Shown: positions 34,501 to 46,560, counted from the first letter of the stretch. The stretch: 64,000 nucleotides of DNA from Combretum micranthum (GCA_024138025.1 JAMXBD010000689.1:62001-126000); one strand, 5' to 3'. Program-made: numbers and translations. The notes: generated by a model from the sequence alone, not told the origin.

Positions 34501-35638
34501 GTTTTGAGAGAAGAGAGGGAGAGAGACTTTGCAAAAAAAAAAAAAAAAAAAAAAATTCTAAAGTAAGAAGGAAGAAAGAAATAAAGTGAAATGAAGTGGG
34601 CATAAGGAGGTATATATAGGGAAATGGATTACGGTTTGTTGTAATAAAAGGAATTAAATAAAACAATTTGAGAGAGAGGAGATGGGAGGGGGTTGCGCCG
34701 GTTTTCAAGAGGAAGAGGGAGAGGGTTTGTTTGTTTTGTGTTGTATAAGATTCAAAATTAATTAATTAATTTAAATGATAAAAGTGATATTGGAAAAGTA
34801 AATTGTAAGAAAATGATGAAATTGTAAGAGTAGGGTATAAGGATGTAAGAAATAGGTTATGGGTTGTTGTAATTGTGAATATGAAAAAGTTATAACTGTA
34901 ACTTTTATAACTCAAAAAATTATATAACTGATATATTTGCAAATCTTATGAAATTACGAGTCTAACGGTACTAATATCGTATATTTAATATTTCAAGCCC
35001 TGAGACATGCTTTTTCGAAATATGCACCCGATCGGGTTCGAAATAGATCGAAAATTCGTTAATCTTATCTTTTAAAGCATCCTAGTATTGTTACGAACTA
35101 AACTACACCCTTTACTCATATTTTGATTCCTTGGTTTAGGAATACGGGATTGCCGGATCTAAACTACTAAAGTTTCCTAGAAATTTGTTGACTTAAGTTT
35201 TCTGGTTAACTTTTAGGTTTAGGTCTTTACCAATTTGGAAATTGAGGGTTTATGTTTATACAACATATTTAGTTTGAGAAATTTTATTTTTGTAAGTATT
35301 TAACATCTCTTAACGTTTTCGAAAGTATTGAATTGGGTTTTAATTCCGAAGGTTAATCGTTACTTTACTTTTTAATAATTTGCTTTTGGGTTCTACATTA
35401 CCCGATTTTATAAGTCAGAGTTACGTATAGAATTTGTCATATGTAGTGGATTTGAATTTGAAGACCGTTGAGTTCTTATTTTAATTTTAAGGATTCTTAT
35501 TTTCTCAAGATTAAGAAATTTCTATATTCGTTCATGATTTAAGGCTAGTCGAAGTTCGGTTTTAATATAGAGTCATTTTTAGAGTTTACTTTCGAAGTTT
35601 ATTTTGGAATTATTTAATGAAATTTTCCAGGGCTTACA
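31526..35638 (-). mobile_element. 4.1-kb solo LTR nested in the hAT-like element
   Basis: It runs from TGTCACGACCC to GGGCTTACA and is flanked by the 5-bp duplication ATACT (31521-31525 and 35639-35643). Unit 2 keeps the empty ATACT site near 44370. No second copy of its ends, no primer-binding site and no retroviral ORF occur inside, so it is read as a single recombined LTR. The minus strand is the likely transcribed one: TATATATA (34618-34611) precedes a 23-base T run and a pyrimidine-rich stretch, and the minus-strand 3' end GGGTCGTGACA is common in plant gypsy LTRs. Confidence 0.82.
34611..34618 (-). promoter_or_regulatory. TATA box of the solo LTR
   Basis: TATATATA is read on the minus strand, with CT-rich leader-like sequence beginning about 55-110 bp downstream. 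It is the only strong TATA-leader combination seen in the element. Confidence 0.4.
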
Positions 35639-36199
35639 ATACTATTATATTTTTCTAAAATGGTTTGGTTCGATTTTATGGATTGGTTTGGTTTATTTTC
35701 CAAACCAAATCTTAAATTTACGGATTGGTTCGGATTGGAAAATTTTTTTAACCAAATTGTTAAAAAAAAAAAAAATCATATTTTCGATTTAGTTTGGTTC
35801 GATTACGGATTGGTTTGGTTCAGTTGATTTTTTTACCACCCCTATGTGTATGTATGTAATCATTAGCTTTTAGCAAACGAGACATAAACTAAATTAGGAT
35901 TTTTACATACTAATATAAATTGTATAATTTTCAACAACACTCAACCATTTGTTATTATTTCCATTCTATTTACTTATCAATTATCTATCATCTATATTGG
36001 TTTACAACTTTCATTTTCTCAATCTATATTTATATTGTTAAGCTAATATCACTTATTATACTCCACATGATATAAGAAAGAAGCAACTTTCTTTATATTT
36101 ATAATGAATTTATTGTAAAAATAGTGAAATAGATAATGGTTGTTGTTTTTTCTTTTCTTTATTTCTTTTAATAATTCTTTCTACAAAAGAAAAATATCT

Positions 36200-38100
36200 A
36201 AAAGAATCTTTAAGGAGGTTAAAGTAATAAGGAAAAACTTTAGTCCATCTTGGATTAATTATCATATGAATTAGAGGGTCAACAAGAGAAAAGTTGGAGG
36301 TAACCTTGTTTTTAGAGTGTGAGAGTACTAGAATATTGAGAGTGCTTCTAAGAGTGTCTAGAGTGTTTATTGGTGTAATCTAAAACTTTACCTCTAACCT
36401 TTTCTTTTGTTAACCCTCTGATTTCTATGACGATTAATCCAAGATGGACTAAATTTTTTCCTAATTGCTTCAACTTTCTTAAGGATTCTTTTGTCAGTAA
36501 CTTGATATTTGATGGATTTATTGTTACTGATATTATATCTTCCTTATTTGACCTAAATAATCCTATTCTCCAACTTAATATTCCTGCTTGATACAACCTT
36601 TAGGATTGAAGAGAGTAACAACATGATTTGAATAAATTTCTACATCTTTGTCTATATCTATTACTTCTTCTAATTGTATTATATGATCTCCCTATCTTCT
36701 TCTTCCAATATTTATAATATCTAGTATTCGCACCCTAGGTTGTCTCTATATAACTTGCACTGGGATGGGATGATTGTAAAACATGTGATTCTCCAATGAA
36801 TGGTCCAAGCCTAGAAATTTCCATTATCTTGTCTATTATACATTTCATTATTATCCTTTCTTCACTTTCTTCTATGACTCTACTTTCTTGTTATCCCCTA
36901 ATTGTTGTCCTCCGAACAAACTCATTATGATTATTATGTTATTTATTTATTTTGAAAGAGACTTCCACTCACCTTTCTGAAATAAGCCTTTGTCTTTTCC
37001 ATTTTCTTTTCTATTGGGATTTTTCCTAGTTTGTCAATTATTTCATCTAATTCCTTTTGATAACTAATGTTACTACTACTTACGCCTTTTCCTAATGTTT
37101 TTGTTCTTAAATTAGTCAAATTAAAACCAAGGGTTGTAAACTTTTGCTAAAGTTTTATGAACAAAGCTATAATTGTATTGTTTTGCCTAATTATTGTCTC
37201 AATGTATTCATTTGCTAACTTTTATCCTTTGCTAAATCTTATATGAGGTTCTACTACGGTCTTTGTTTCTTCTAGAGTATACATGTAATCTTCATTTGCT
37301 TCTAATTCGCTATAATTGTTGCTCATATTTACTTTATCCTATGAATGCATTTTTTATTTCCTCAACCATTGTTTCTTTTTTTTCCTATCCCAGCTAATTG
37401 TTTAGCTTCTTATTACTTCCTTTTGATTTTTTAAATTTCTTTCTTTTGTGCTTGTCTAATAGCTTTGATGTGTCCTAATTGTCTTAATTTTCTTTCTATA
37501 TCAACATGTATTTGTTTTATATAGTCAACCCTTTCTATTAATTTCTTTATCTCATCCATTCTCTTAAATGATTGTGAGCCTTATATAAAGTATCTAAATC
37601 TCTATGGACAGTTGCACCGAAAGATATGATTAAGTCTATGATACTATTTAATTGTTTATGATCTAAACAATATATGGGTTGAATGCTTAAAATAACAAAG
37701 ATGGAAAAAACTATTGTCTCCCACTTGTGGCCTATTATGTTCTTTAATTTCTAAGTTCAACCATTCAAATCTTTTATTGTTCTTTTCCATCTATCTGTTT
37801 CAATTGTTTTCCTAGACCATTCATGTCTTCTTTATCTTCTAAATTTCTTAAATACTCTTCAAATCACTCTTTTATATAACCATACAACCTTTCTTTAGCT
37901 ATTAATTCATATATCTCACCTTCCTCCTTTGATTCACAATGATCTTTTAAATTACTTTCTATTTCTAGTTCTAAAACATAAACATATTGCTCTACTTCTT
38001 TTATATTTAAATTATCTAAGTTGTCTATTGCTAATAAGAACTCAAAGAAAAACTTTTTATAATTATAATTCATAAATAATCTAGATAGTCATCATTATTA
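36200..38100 (-). pseudogene. Endogenous pararetrovirus-like fragment, unit 1
   Basis: Three minus-strand ORF remnants occur in order: a 69-codon acidic ORF (38073-37864), a coiled-coil-like region (about 37360-36955), and an 82-codon ORF (36596-36348). The last contains ISVTINPSNIKLLTKESL followed by a hydrophobic HLGLIVIEI patch, which resembles the 30K-type movement-protein core of Caulimoviridae. Frames are broken by stops and indels: in the middle ORF a CAG of unit 2 is TAG here, and a one-base indel occurs near 36980. No capsid, protease or reverse transcriptase region is present, so this is a dead fragment. The family assignment is an inference. Confidence 0.5.
37864..38073 (-). CDS. 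69-codon acidic ORF in the pararetrovirus-like fragment (unit 1)
   Basis: The ORF starts MNYNYKKFFFEF, continues with NLDNLNIKEVEQYVYVLELE and is rich in Glu. Its counterpart at 52166-52375 differs by a single residue (I/M near the end). Similarity between recent duplicates does not by itself show selection. Its function is unknown. Confidence 0.35.
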   Translation of the reverse strand: MNYNYKKFFFEFLLAIDNLDNLNIKEVEQYVYVLELEIESNLKDHCESKEEGEIYELIAKERLYGYIKE

Positions 38101-39337
38101 TTATACCTTCTTAAATGTTCTCTAGGATTAAGAATTATATCTATAATGTCATCTAAGACATACAAGACTTCTGCTATAATATAAATGATAGAAATATGTC
38201 ATATTAAAATAAAATTCATATTATCTTATAGGCTTACCCTTATTATATTATCTTCACAAACTTGTATTTTTCCTTTTAATCATTCAATAAACATATAATC
38301 ATGATTAAGATACCTATATATATTTGCTCTTCTTTGATTATTTAGATAATTTAAACTGCATGGACTTAGGTCTTCAAAGTGTAATTTTAAAAGACTTTAT
38401 AATTGTTCAATGGCATCATGTGTCCTTTTTATAAGTTTCCTTAATCTTTTTTATTTTTTGCCTTTGTTCTCTAATATAAGCTTCAAGAAACAACATAATT
38501 TGTATTTAGCAAATCTCCATATGATAACACACACAACTAAAACACAGTAGTAAATAAACTAAATATCTAAAATTGAAATCTTAAGGTGTAAAGTTAACAC
38601 TTATACTAAATTGAGGATCTTGCTATCATGGAAGAAGACTTCATGACAAAGATGATTAAAAAAAAATCTTAAAAAGAAATAATTTCATAAGAACGATCTC
38701 ATGTCCACATAGTAATCCTTATGGCTTTTTTTTTTTTTTTAATAAATCTTATAAATGAAGCCTATAAAAATAAGCCCAAGAGCAAGTTTGATGAAAAGTT
38801 GAGCTTATCTGTAATCTAACAATTTGTTGTAATTCCACTGATGCCTTCATCTTCCTATTCATTAGTTGTAAAAATTTTTAAATAAGATTGAGAGAAGTGC
38901 CTTAGAGAGCTATTATTTGCAAAATATTTTGAGCACTTTATTGTTGTGGGTAATTATCTTGTAATGTGGCTTGAATGGGACTGGGAGATATTATTATAGA
39001 ATTTGTACATGTAAAAGAAAAATATGGAAATAGAGCATGAATCTTCCTATCGTATCAAGGAACTGCTTATGTTGAATGATATCATACTAAGATTAGTCTT
39101 TTTCTTTTTTATTAAAGTTGGAAAATTATTAGAATGGAACCCAATAAAAACATCAATGCAATCCTTTGATGGTTCTTAGTAAGACCTTCTCCGATTTTGA
39201 AATTAACTTAAACTTGGTTGGTCATCTTCAAAGAATTAATTATACATATGCCTTTTTATTTTCTTGTTCACAACAAACAAATCCTAAAGGAACAACGACA
39301 TAAATTTTTATTTGGCTTAAATTTTCCTCAGTATCAT

Positions 39338-39637
39338 TTAATTCGTCTGCATTAACCTTTGCTTCTTGGAGTTTAGAGGGATATATGATTTGTTAAGTGG
39401 TTGAGTCAGGCATATCACACTATCGAAGTTGGGTCCTAATACAAGATTATAGTAATAGTTACCTTTTGTAATGGTGATATATTGCAAACTTTGCCTAGGT
39501 TCACGGTGGCAATACATTATAATGAATGAATGTTTGCTTATCAAAATTAGTGTTTTAATTATGTCTTCGTCACTTATAATATGACATGTAAGCAAATTAT
39601 ATAACTCAATATAAATAAAATTATTAAAATTATACAT
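39338..39637 (-). pseudogene. Decayed ORF upstream of the pararetrovirus-like fragment (unit 1)
   Basis: On the minus strand, YITITKGNYYYNLVLGPNFD is shared with 53584-53778 in unit 2. After that block the unit 1 frame drifts, while the unit 2 frame continues ...LQEAKVNADELNDTEEKFKP. I do not recognise the family. It lies outside the 38750-38880 host-like block, so its link to the viral fragment is uncertain. Confidence 0.35.
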
Positions 39638-40184
39638 ATTTAATCATGATTGTCGAAACAGTATTGAGACAGTAAATGTTCATCTCATAAATAAAACCTA
39701 CAATGTTAAGTCCTTTCCTTGTAGACAGGAACTACTTTAATTGTTCTTAAACCATCTCAAGGAGAAGACTATAAATGGAATGTGTTCTGTTGTAAGTGTC
39801 GTATCTGTTTTCAAATGTATCTTTTAATAGATATTTCCCATAAAGTTTATATATACAAATAAATTATATACTATTTCCACCTGGTATAGGCACTGATTCA
39901 ACCCCTTTTGTAAAGGAACATATGTCGACTGCTGCTTGTCCTTTTGTCTTTTAAAATTAAAATATGACTTGTAATCAAGTGTTCCCATTAGTCAGACATA
40001 AAAAATATAAGTTTTAATACTTGTTATATATACGTGCTATATAATTAGGTGGAAGATGATTATTGTTGTAAAGCATCTATTTCGATAATATGTATATTAA
40101 AATTTGACCAGTAATTTATTTTGAAATAGGTGGTATATTATATAATACCCAACACCAATTATGAATAGTTATCTAATACTAACT

Positions 40185-40409
40185 ATAAATATAGTTGAGG
40201 CTGCAGGTCCTAAACAAGCTTAAACACAAAAACACACAGACAAACCTTTGTTCTGAAATCGAAAAAAAAAATAAAATAACATGTTCAATTGCACAGGAGC
40301 TGGTATCGGTGACTCAGGTTTCAGCAAGCCTATTTACTTAAAATTTCTTCAAAGGGATATAGGTATTCGAGTTATCTATATTAATACCTTAGTAGTTACT
40401 GCTAATTAG
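40185..40409 (+). CDS. Chimeric mini-gene: promoter and first 17 codons fused to a repeat at the duplication junction
   Basis: A TATA-like CTATAAATATAG (about 40187-40198) and a leader nearly identical to that of the long gene lead to ATG 40281. The ORF reads MFNCTGAGIGDSGFSKP, then crosses the tandem junction (40330/40331) into IYLKFLQRDIGIRVIYIN... and ends at TAG 40407, 42 residues in all. The first 17 residues match MLNCTGGRIDDSDFSKP of the long copy with five changes. With a promoter apparently intact, it may be transcribed. The product would lack all membrane segments of the parent family. Confidence 0.6.
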
Positions 40410-43225
40410 GGCTTCCGGATTCTCTCAACGTATTGTGGAGTGTGATGCTCTACTGTTGTTTTGCTATACCTAAATTAAAAATCTAAATCATTGATTGTTG
40501 CAATTGTATTAGAATAAGATGATTATATTGTGTGTACATGTGTTACTTTGTACTAGGGTTCGGCTCATTCCTTTCTCTTTTAGGTTATGAAGATGATTTG
40601 ATCAAGATGCTTTGATTACATATTGTGTGTGCATGTGTTATTGTGTACTAGGCTTCAGCTTATTCCCTTCGTTTTTAGGTCATGAAGATTATTTGATCTA
40701 GATGCTATGGTTACATGGTCTATGGCTTTGATATTGATGAGAGACTGGACGAGCTGGACGTTTAAATACATTGGATATTGTATTGTTATTTTCTTAGAAT
40801 ATAATATTTGTATTGTAAGGTTTCCTATATGTATTAAGGTGAGAGTATTTCTAATGATTCACCTACGTAATTTTATTGGATATTATTATTTACAAAACTT
40901 AAATATGGTTTTCTTAATCTAAAATTGGTTAGAAATTCATTTAGTCAATAGTAGCCTTTATATATAATACTTAATTGTTAGACATGGCAGAACTATTGGT
41001 GCTGTGGATGCTATTTGGGACATGACAGTATGCATATGTGTTGTGTAACAATCAATCATCTTTTAATAAAAGGAATAGATAGTGGATAGCTTTTAAAAAA
41101 ATCACTATATGTGTTAAAAATGATTGGTATTAATTTACTATACGTATAATACATGTGACGTGTATTACTCATTGAAGCCTATCTCGACAAATAAATATTT
41201 TTCATGTATTATGAAATGAAAATTATTACTTACTTTGTTTTAAGGTTTTTCATTTTTGCTTTTTTCTTCTAAATTTATTCGGCACATGCCACTTGTTTAT
41301 TTATGGCAATACAAATGTGATAGCGTTTGTGGGATAGAAAATTCCATCTCTCTTCACTTGCTTTTCTTCTGTTTATTTTCTCTCATTTTTCTTTTTCTTT
41401 TTCTTTCTACTTATTTTTTTCTTTTGCTTGTTTGTTTTTCTTTTTCCCAACACATTCCACGTGGTTCCTATTGCAAAATCATAACCCCCCTCCTCTAAAA
41501 GAAAAAAAAAAAAAATTCCGTTAGAAATAGCTTCTTCAACACTTTAGCTGCGGTCCTACACTGCCTCCAACAAAAGGAAGTCTGTTACAAAAGAGAAATC
41601 TTGTTAAATATTCTTTTGGCCATTAATAAAGTGTAAATGGAATACTTGTTACAAAAGTAAATAATTATTCTTTTTATATATTTATATATTTGTATTTTCA
41701 TAAATAAAATTTATAATCAACATGAAGAATATGAGACATATCTGTGTGTATGTATATAATCATCAGCTTTTTAACATGCGTGACATATACTAATATTAGG
41801 ATTTTTACATCCTAATATAAATTGTATAATTTTCACAACACTCAACCATTTGTTATTATTTCCATTCTATTTACTTACCACTTATCTATCATCTATATTG
41901 GTTTTTTATTTTTTTGGCCCAATATCATCTATATTGGTTTACAACTTTCACTTTCTCAATCTATATTTATATTGTTAAACTAATATCATTTATTTTACTC
42001 CACAGGATATAAGAGGGAAGCAACTTTCTTATTTATAATGAATTTATTGTAAAAAATAGTGAAATAGATAATGGGCTGTTGTTTTTTTTTCTTTGTTTCT
42101 TTTAGTAATTCTTTCTATAAAAATAAAAAATATCTTGAGTTCGTACTACACCTATGAGCTAGGTAGTTTCGATATTTAAAGTTATTTTGTTTTAAAAATT
42201 TATAAATGAAGCCTATAAAATAATCCCAAGAGCAAGTTTGATGAAGAATTTGAGCTTATCTTGTAATCGAACAATTTGTTATAGCATCCACTGATACCTT
42301 CATCTTCCTATTCATTATTTGAAGGAAGGAACTACTTCAATTTCTCTCGAAAGGAGAAGAATATAAATAAAATAGATATTGATCTTGTTTTACATTAATG
42401 AACACATATTGCAAAGGTAAAGCATTTTATCCGGATTGCATATCATGAACTAAAGGTAAGCAACTCTTTTATTAGTTGCTTAACTAATAAATGAGGTTAC
42501 ATGACTTTAATAAGTTATTCTGCCAAGCAATCCAAAAAGGTTGATTTTTTTTTCTTTTGTTGTTAATTTTGAATAATTTATATAATATCAAACTTATAAA
42601 AAAAATTAAAAATTATTAAAATATTTTATACAAGAAACTCACGGATAAAGTGGAAGGCGTTTTTAATAGAGATAGTTTACTTTTTTTTTTTTTGGCCAAC
42701 TAAAGGAAGAAGGGGAGAAGAGATAGTTTACTTAAAATATTGATATGATATGTTAAGTAACTTTTTATATAATTTAAAGCGATTTCACTTTAAACGAAAA
42801 TAACATTACATGTTGAACATATAGTTTTTTTTTTTAATAAGATGGCCGAAGGAAAAACTATATGTTAAATACGTGATTTTAATACGCTAAAATTGAACTT
42901 TTTTTTTTTTTTTTTTTTGTCGAAACCAGATTTTAAGAAAAACTTTCTCGAAGGACGGTTGACCAAATACACCACAATACTCTCTATTTAATGAAAAAGT
43001 CTTTATTGACGTTTCATTACCACTATAAAGTATTTACCGACTAATTCTTTTTATTTTCCCTTAAGGTCTATATATACAAATTAATTATATATTATTGTCA
43101 GATCTGGTACAGGCACATTTTCAACCCCTTTTGGGAGGGGCCGAAAAAAAAGAACCCCTTTTGTAAAGGAACATATGTGGAATGCTGCATATGAAGTTCC
43201 AAATTAAATTCTAAAAAATATATAT

Positions 43226-43258
<33 letters not shown>

Positions 43259-43374
43259 AGTATGCAAATCAATGACGCAAGGTCATTGTTTTGAAAAGTA
43301 TCTATTTTCATTAATACACATGTTAAAACTTAATTGATATTTATACATATGACACCTTGTAAACAGTTACCCAA

Positions 43375-43526
43375 TAGTATTTTAAATAGTTGAGGCTGCG
43401 GGGTCCCAAACAAACTCCAACACACATACACACAGAAAATAGAAAAAAGAATGCCAAAAAAAAAAAAAAGGAAATAGGAACAAAGAAATCATGTTGAATT
43501 GCCTTTTGACCATCAATAAAGTGTAA
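43375..43526 (+). pseudogene. Promoter, leader and first 4 codons of the membrane-protein gene (unit 2)
   Basis: Counterpart of 30535-30680, with GTTGAGGCTGCGGGG, an A-rich leader and ATG 43491, then MLNC followed by the same CTTTTGACCATC switch and the same 11-residue ORF. Its upstream TATA-like region (TATTTTAAATAG) is weaker than in unit 1. Confidence 0.72.
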
Positions 43527-43639
43527 ATGGAATACTTGTTACGAAAGTAAATAATTATTCTTTTTGATATGTTCATATATTTGTATTTTCATAAAGTTTA
43601 TAGTCAACGTGAAGAATATAATACATAATTGTGTGTATG

Positions 43640-44564
43640 TAGGGATGGACACGGATCGGTTTGGTTATTTTTCCACTCCAAACCAATCCATTACGCAATG
43701 GTTTAGTTCGGATTAGAAATTTTCTAAACCATTAAATAACGGTTTGGTTCGATTTCGATTACGGATTAAATCAAAATTCTAATTAAAAATTTTCTTTGTT
43801 CTATTATTATTATTTTTTTTTTACATTTGTATAGATACTTAAATATTTATATTGCTTTACAAATATTATATTATAAATCATGAAAAAGTACTTTATGAAT
43901 TCATCATACTTTTAATCTATAGTTCTCTATAAAATTAGTTATCCATCAATAAAATACATTTACTAACCAATACATACTAAGTCATAATTTATAATTTTTA
44001 ATAGAACAACCACGTCAATCATCTACCAATAAATTTAACCAAAATAAAAATTCATCTATCAACAAAATTCATCAACAAATAAAATGATCTGTTAACAAAA
44101 TACATTAAACAATTAATATGTAATAAGAGTTTATAACTAAATAAATACATTTCATATTTTATAAAGTTAAAAACTATTAAAAAATAGTTCATCAGCAACA
44201 AAAATATATATATTATGAGTCTAAAAAACAAATTTAAAAATGAATAAGTTGATTAAAATCAATATTCACCAAATAGTAAATATCAAATGAAATGATATGA
44301 ACATATATGATCTTTAATCAATCATCATAAAAAAAAATATATAATGTTATAACTTACAAGTAAAATACTATTATATTTTTCTAAAATGGTTTGGTTTGGT
44401 TTTATGGATTGGTTTGGTTTATTTTCCAAACTAAACCTTAAATTTACAAATTGGTTCGGATTGGAAATTTTTTTTAACCAAATTGTTAAAAAAAATCATA
44501 TTTTCAATTTGGTTTGGTTCAATTACAGATTGGTTTGGTTCAATTGGTTTTTTTACCACCCTTA
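43640..44564. mobile_element. hAT-like non-autonomous element with 8-bp TSD (unit 2)
   Basis: A 925-bp element starting TAGGGATGG and ending CCACCCTTA, flanked by TGTGTATG at 43632-43639 and 44565-44572. It is the counterpart of the unit 1 element without the nested LTR. The ORFs inside are AACCAAA/GGTTTGG repeat artefacts. Confidence 0.9.
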
Positions 44565-45027
44565 TGTGTATGTATGTAATCATCAGCTTTTTAACAAACG
44601 GGACATATACTAAATTAGGACTTTTACATACTAACATAAATTGTATGATTTTCAACAACACTAAACCATTTGTTATTATTTCCATTTTATTTACTTATCA
44701 ATTATCTATCATCTATATTGGTTTACAACTTTCATTTTCTCAATCTATATTTATATTGTTAAACTAATATCACTTATTATACTCCACATGATATAAGAAA
44801 GAAGCAACTTTCTTTATATTTATAATGAATTTATTGTAAAAATAGTGAAATAGATAATGGTTGTTGTTTTTTCTTTTCTTTATTTCTTTTAATAATTCTT
44901 TCTACAAAAGAAAAATATCTAAAAGAATCTTTAAGAAGGTTAAAGTAATCAGGAAAAACTTTAGTCCGTATTGGATTAATTATCATATGAATTAGAGGGT
45001 CAACAAGTGAAAAAGTTGGAGGTAAAC

Positions 45028-45581
45028 TGATATAGACCAACTAAGATAGGGATTTTCGAGTAGACCATTGTCTACTAGGAGTATACAGAAACCATCAAGA
45101 TTTATAGATTATACAACATGAGCTGGATGTATACACATGAGGGTATGAAATTGTAACAAATTCAAGTAACAAAACATATGTAAAGTGTAAACAATATGAT
45201 AGTTAGTTACTTTACAGTTTAGCCAGCTCAGATCCATGCGTAACCAACAATATAAATAGAAAGCAAATACATCAGAAAGGGATATCAAACCCTAATTTTT
45301 GGAAAGATGTCTGAGGAGTTCAGCTAACTCGAATAGGCTTAGTTTGTACCTACAAATACATCAAATCATAGTTAGTTTAATTTGTTCTTCTTGTGAGAAG
45401 AAATCAAAACAGAGAGGAGAGAGTGAACTTAGGGTTTCAAGTTGCAGAATTCAGAGAAAAGAGTGAGGTGAGGTTCAAACACGAGAGAACAGAGTGAAGA
45501 GCGAACCCTAATTCTTAGGGTAATTGTTGTTATTGGTGAGCCGGGCCTATAGTAGGCTTATAGGATATGTAGGGCCTAACA
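45028..45581 (+). repeat. 5' LTR of the gypsy element
   Basis: It runs from TGATATAGACC to GGGCCTAACA. A TATAAATAG sequence near 45252 is a TATA candidate. The possible primer-binding site TGGTGCTCTCATC starts four bases downstream. The tRNA was not identified. Confidence 0.88.
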
Positions 45582-45647
45582 TTTTTGGTGCTCTCATCTT
45601 GCTTGTGATCTTTCTGTTTTCTTTTGATTATGTTATCTTCTTCATTC

Positions 45648-46560
45648 ATGGCTCCTGAGACAAGATCACACAATTCGGCAGTAGACATGGATTTTTTAAA
45701 AATACTCTATTAGCTATTCAAGAAAATATTACAACTTTGGGTTCTCGCATTGATAAATTGGAATTGAATCAGATTCATTCTACTTCTATTCATACCGATC
45801 AGATCAATGATGATTCATCCTCTTTAGGGTTACATAGCAATACGGATTCATTGCTTAAGGGAATTAAGTTGAAAATTCCAAAATTTTCAGCACCTGATGT
45901 ATTGTGATGGATATTCAAAGCGGAACAATTTTTCAAATTTCATGATAGTAAAGACGAACAGAGGATTACCATTTCTTCCTTCACTCTTGAAGGGGATGCT
46001 CTTCAATGGTATAAATAGATGCATGTTAACAAGTAACTGACCTCGTGGCCAAAATTTGTGGAAGCTTTACAGAACTGCTCTGGTCCATCGGCCTATGAGG
46101 ATGTCCAGGGGCTTTTATCCAAGCTTGTTCAGACATCAATGGTGGCTCATTATCAATCTCAATTTGAATCACTTTCTAATCGTACGGTTGGTTTTTCTGA
46201 ATCTTTTCTCCTTAGTTGTTTCATTTCTGGGTTAAAACCTGTACTTAGAAGAGAATTACAAATTTCACGCCCTAAGAACATGATGGATGCTATTTGGCTT
46301 GCACGATTACATGAGGATAATCTAAATGATCAATACAAAGCATTTAAACCCTATAATCCTACTGTTCTGGTTTCAACTGTTCCATTACAATTTTCTAAAC
46401 CATAATTTTCTCCTTCATCTTCTACTACTGTTACTACTTACTACAAGTAAACCCTCTTTGCCTATTAAACGTTTGAGTCCTGAAGAAATGCAAGTAAGAT
46501 GTGACAAAGGATTATGTTTTAACTGTGATGAAAAATTTCATAGAAATCACAAGTGCAAGG
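45648..46560 (+). pseudogene. Gypsy gag with zinc knuckle
   Basis: It starts at ATG 45648, but a one-base loss in an A-run near 45695 breaks the frame. Further stops lie at 45905 and before 46058. Recognisable gag phrases include IKLKIPKFSAPDVL and the FTLEGDALQWYK block. The zinc knuckle CX2CX4HX4C (CFNCDEKFHRNHKC) is at 46515-46556 in another frame. The protein would package element RNA if intact. Confidence 0.75.

Larger units (their letters stand above)
30792..35844. mobile_element. hAT-like non-autonomous element with perfect 8-bp TSD (unit 1), holding a nested LTR
   Basis: The TIRs are TAGGGGTGG and CCACCCCTA. The target duplication TGTGTATG is at 30784-30791 and 35845-35852. Ends are rich in GGTTTGGTT/AACCAAACC, and there is no transposase. 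Without the nested 4.1-kb LTR it is about 935 bp. An empty target with the same flanks exists in the paralogous block near 28170 (TGTGTGAATG). Confidence 0.9.
26779..40330. repeat. Tandem segmental duplication, unit 1
   Basis: Unit 1 begins at TATTTACTTA (26779) and ends at 40330, inside codon 17 of a truncated membrane-protein gene start. Unit 2 begins with the same TATTTACTTA directly after. The order of all non-inserted landmarks agrees between units. Removing the solo LTR with its target repeat (4118 bp) and the CACTA-like replacement (about 0.64 kb net) leaves about 8.8 kb. Confidence 0.9.

Noticed and set aside
34496..34708. Minus-strand ORF within the solo LTR
   Set aside because: It is driven by a poly-A/T run and GA-rich leader sequence. 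No retroviral or host motif.
38745..38880. Pararetrovirus promoter driving the minus-strand ORFs
   Set aside because: Its TATA-like CCTATAAAAATAAG reads on the plus strand, opposite to the ORFs, and the block is homologous to a host upstream block at 28610-28750.
44386..44767. Overlapping ORFs of 75-94 codons rich in Trp, Phe and Gly
   Set aside because: They are translations of the GGTTTGG/AACCAAA terminal arrays of the hAT-like element and occur on both strands.
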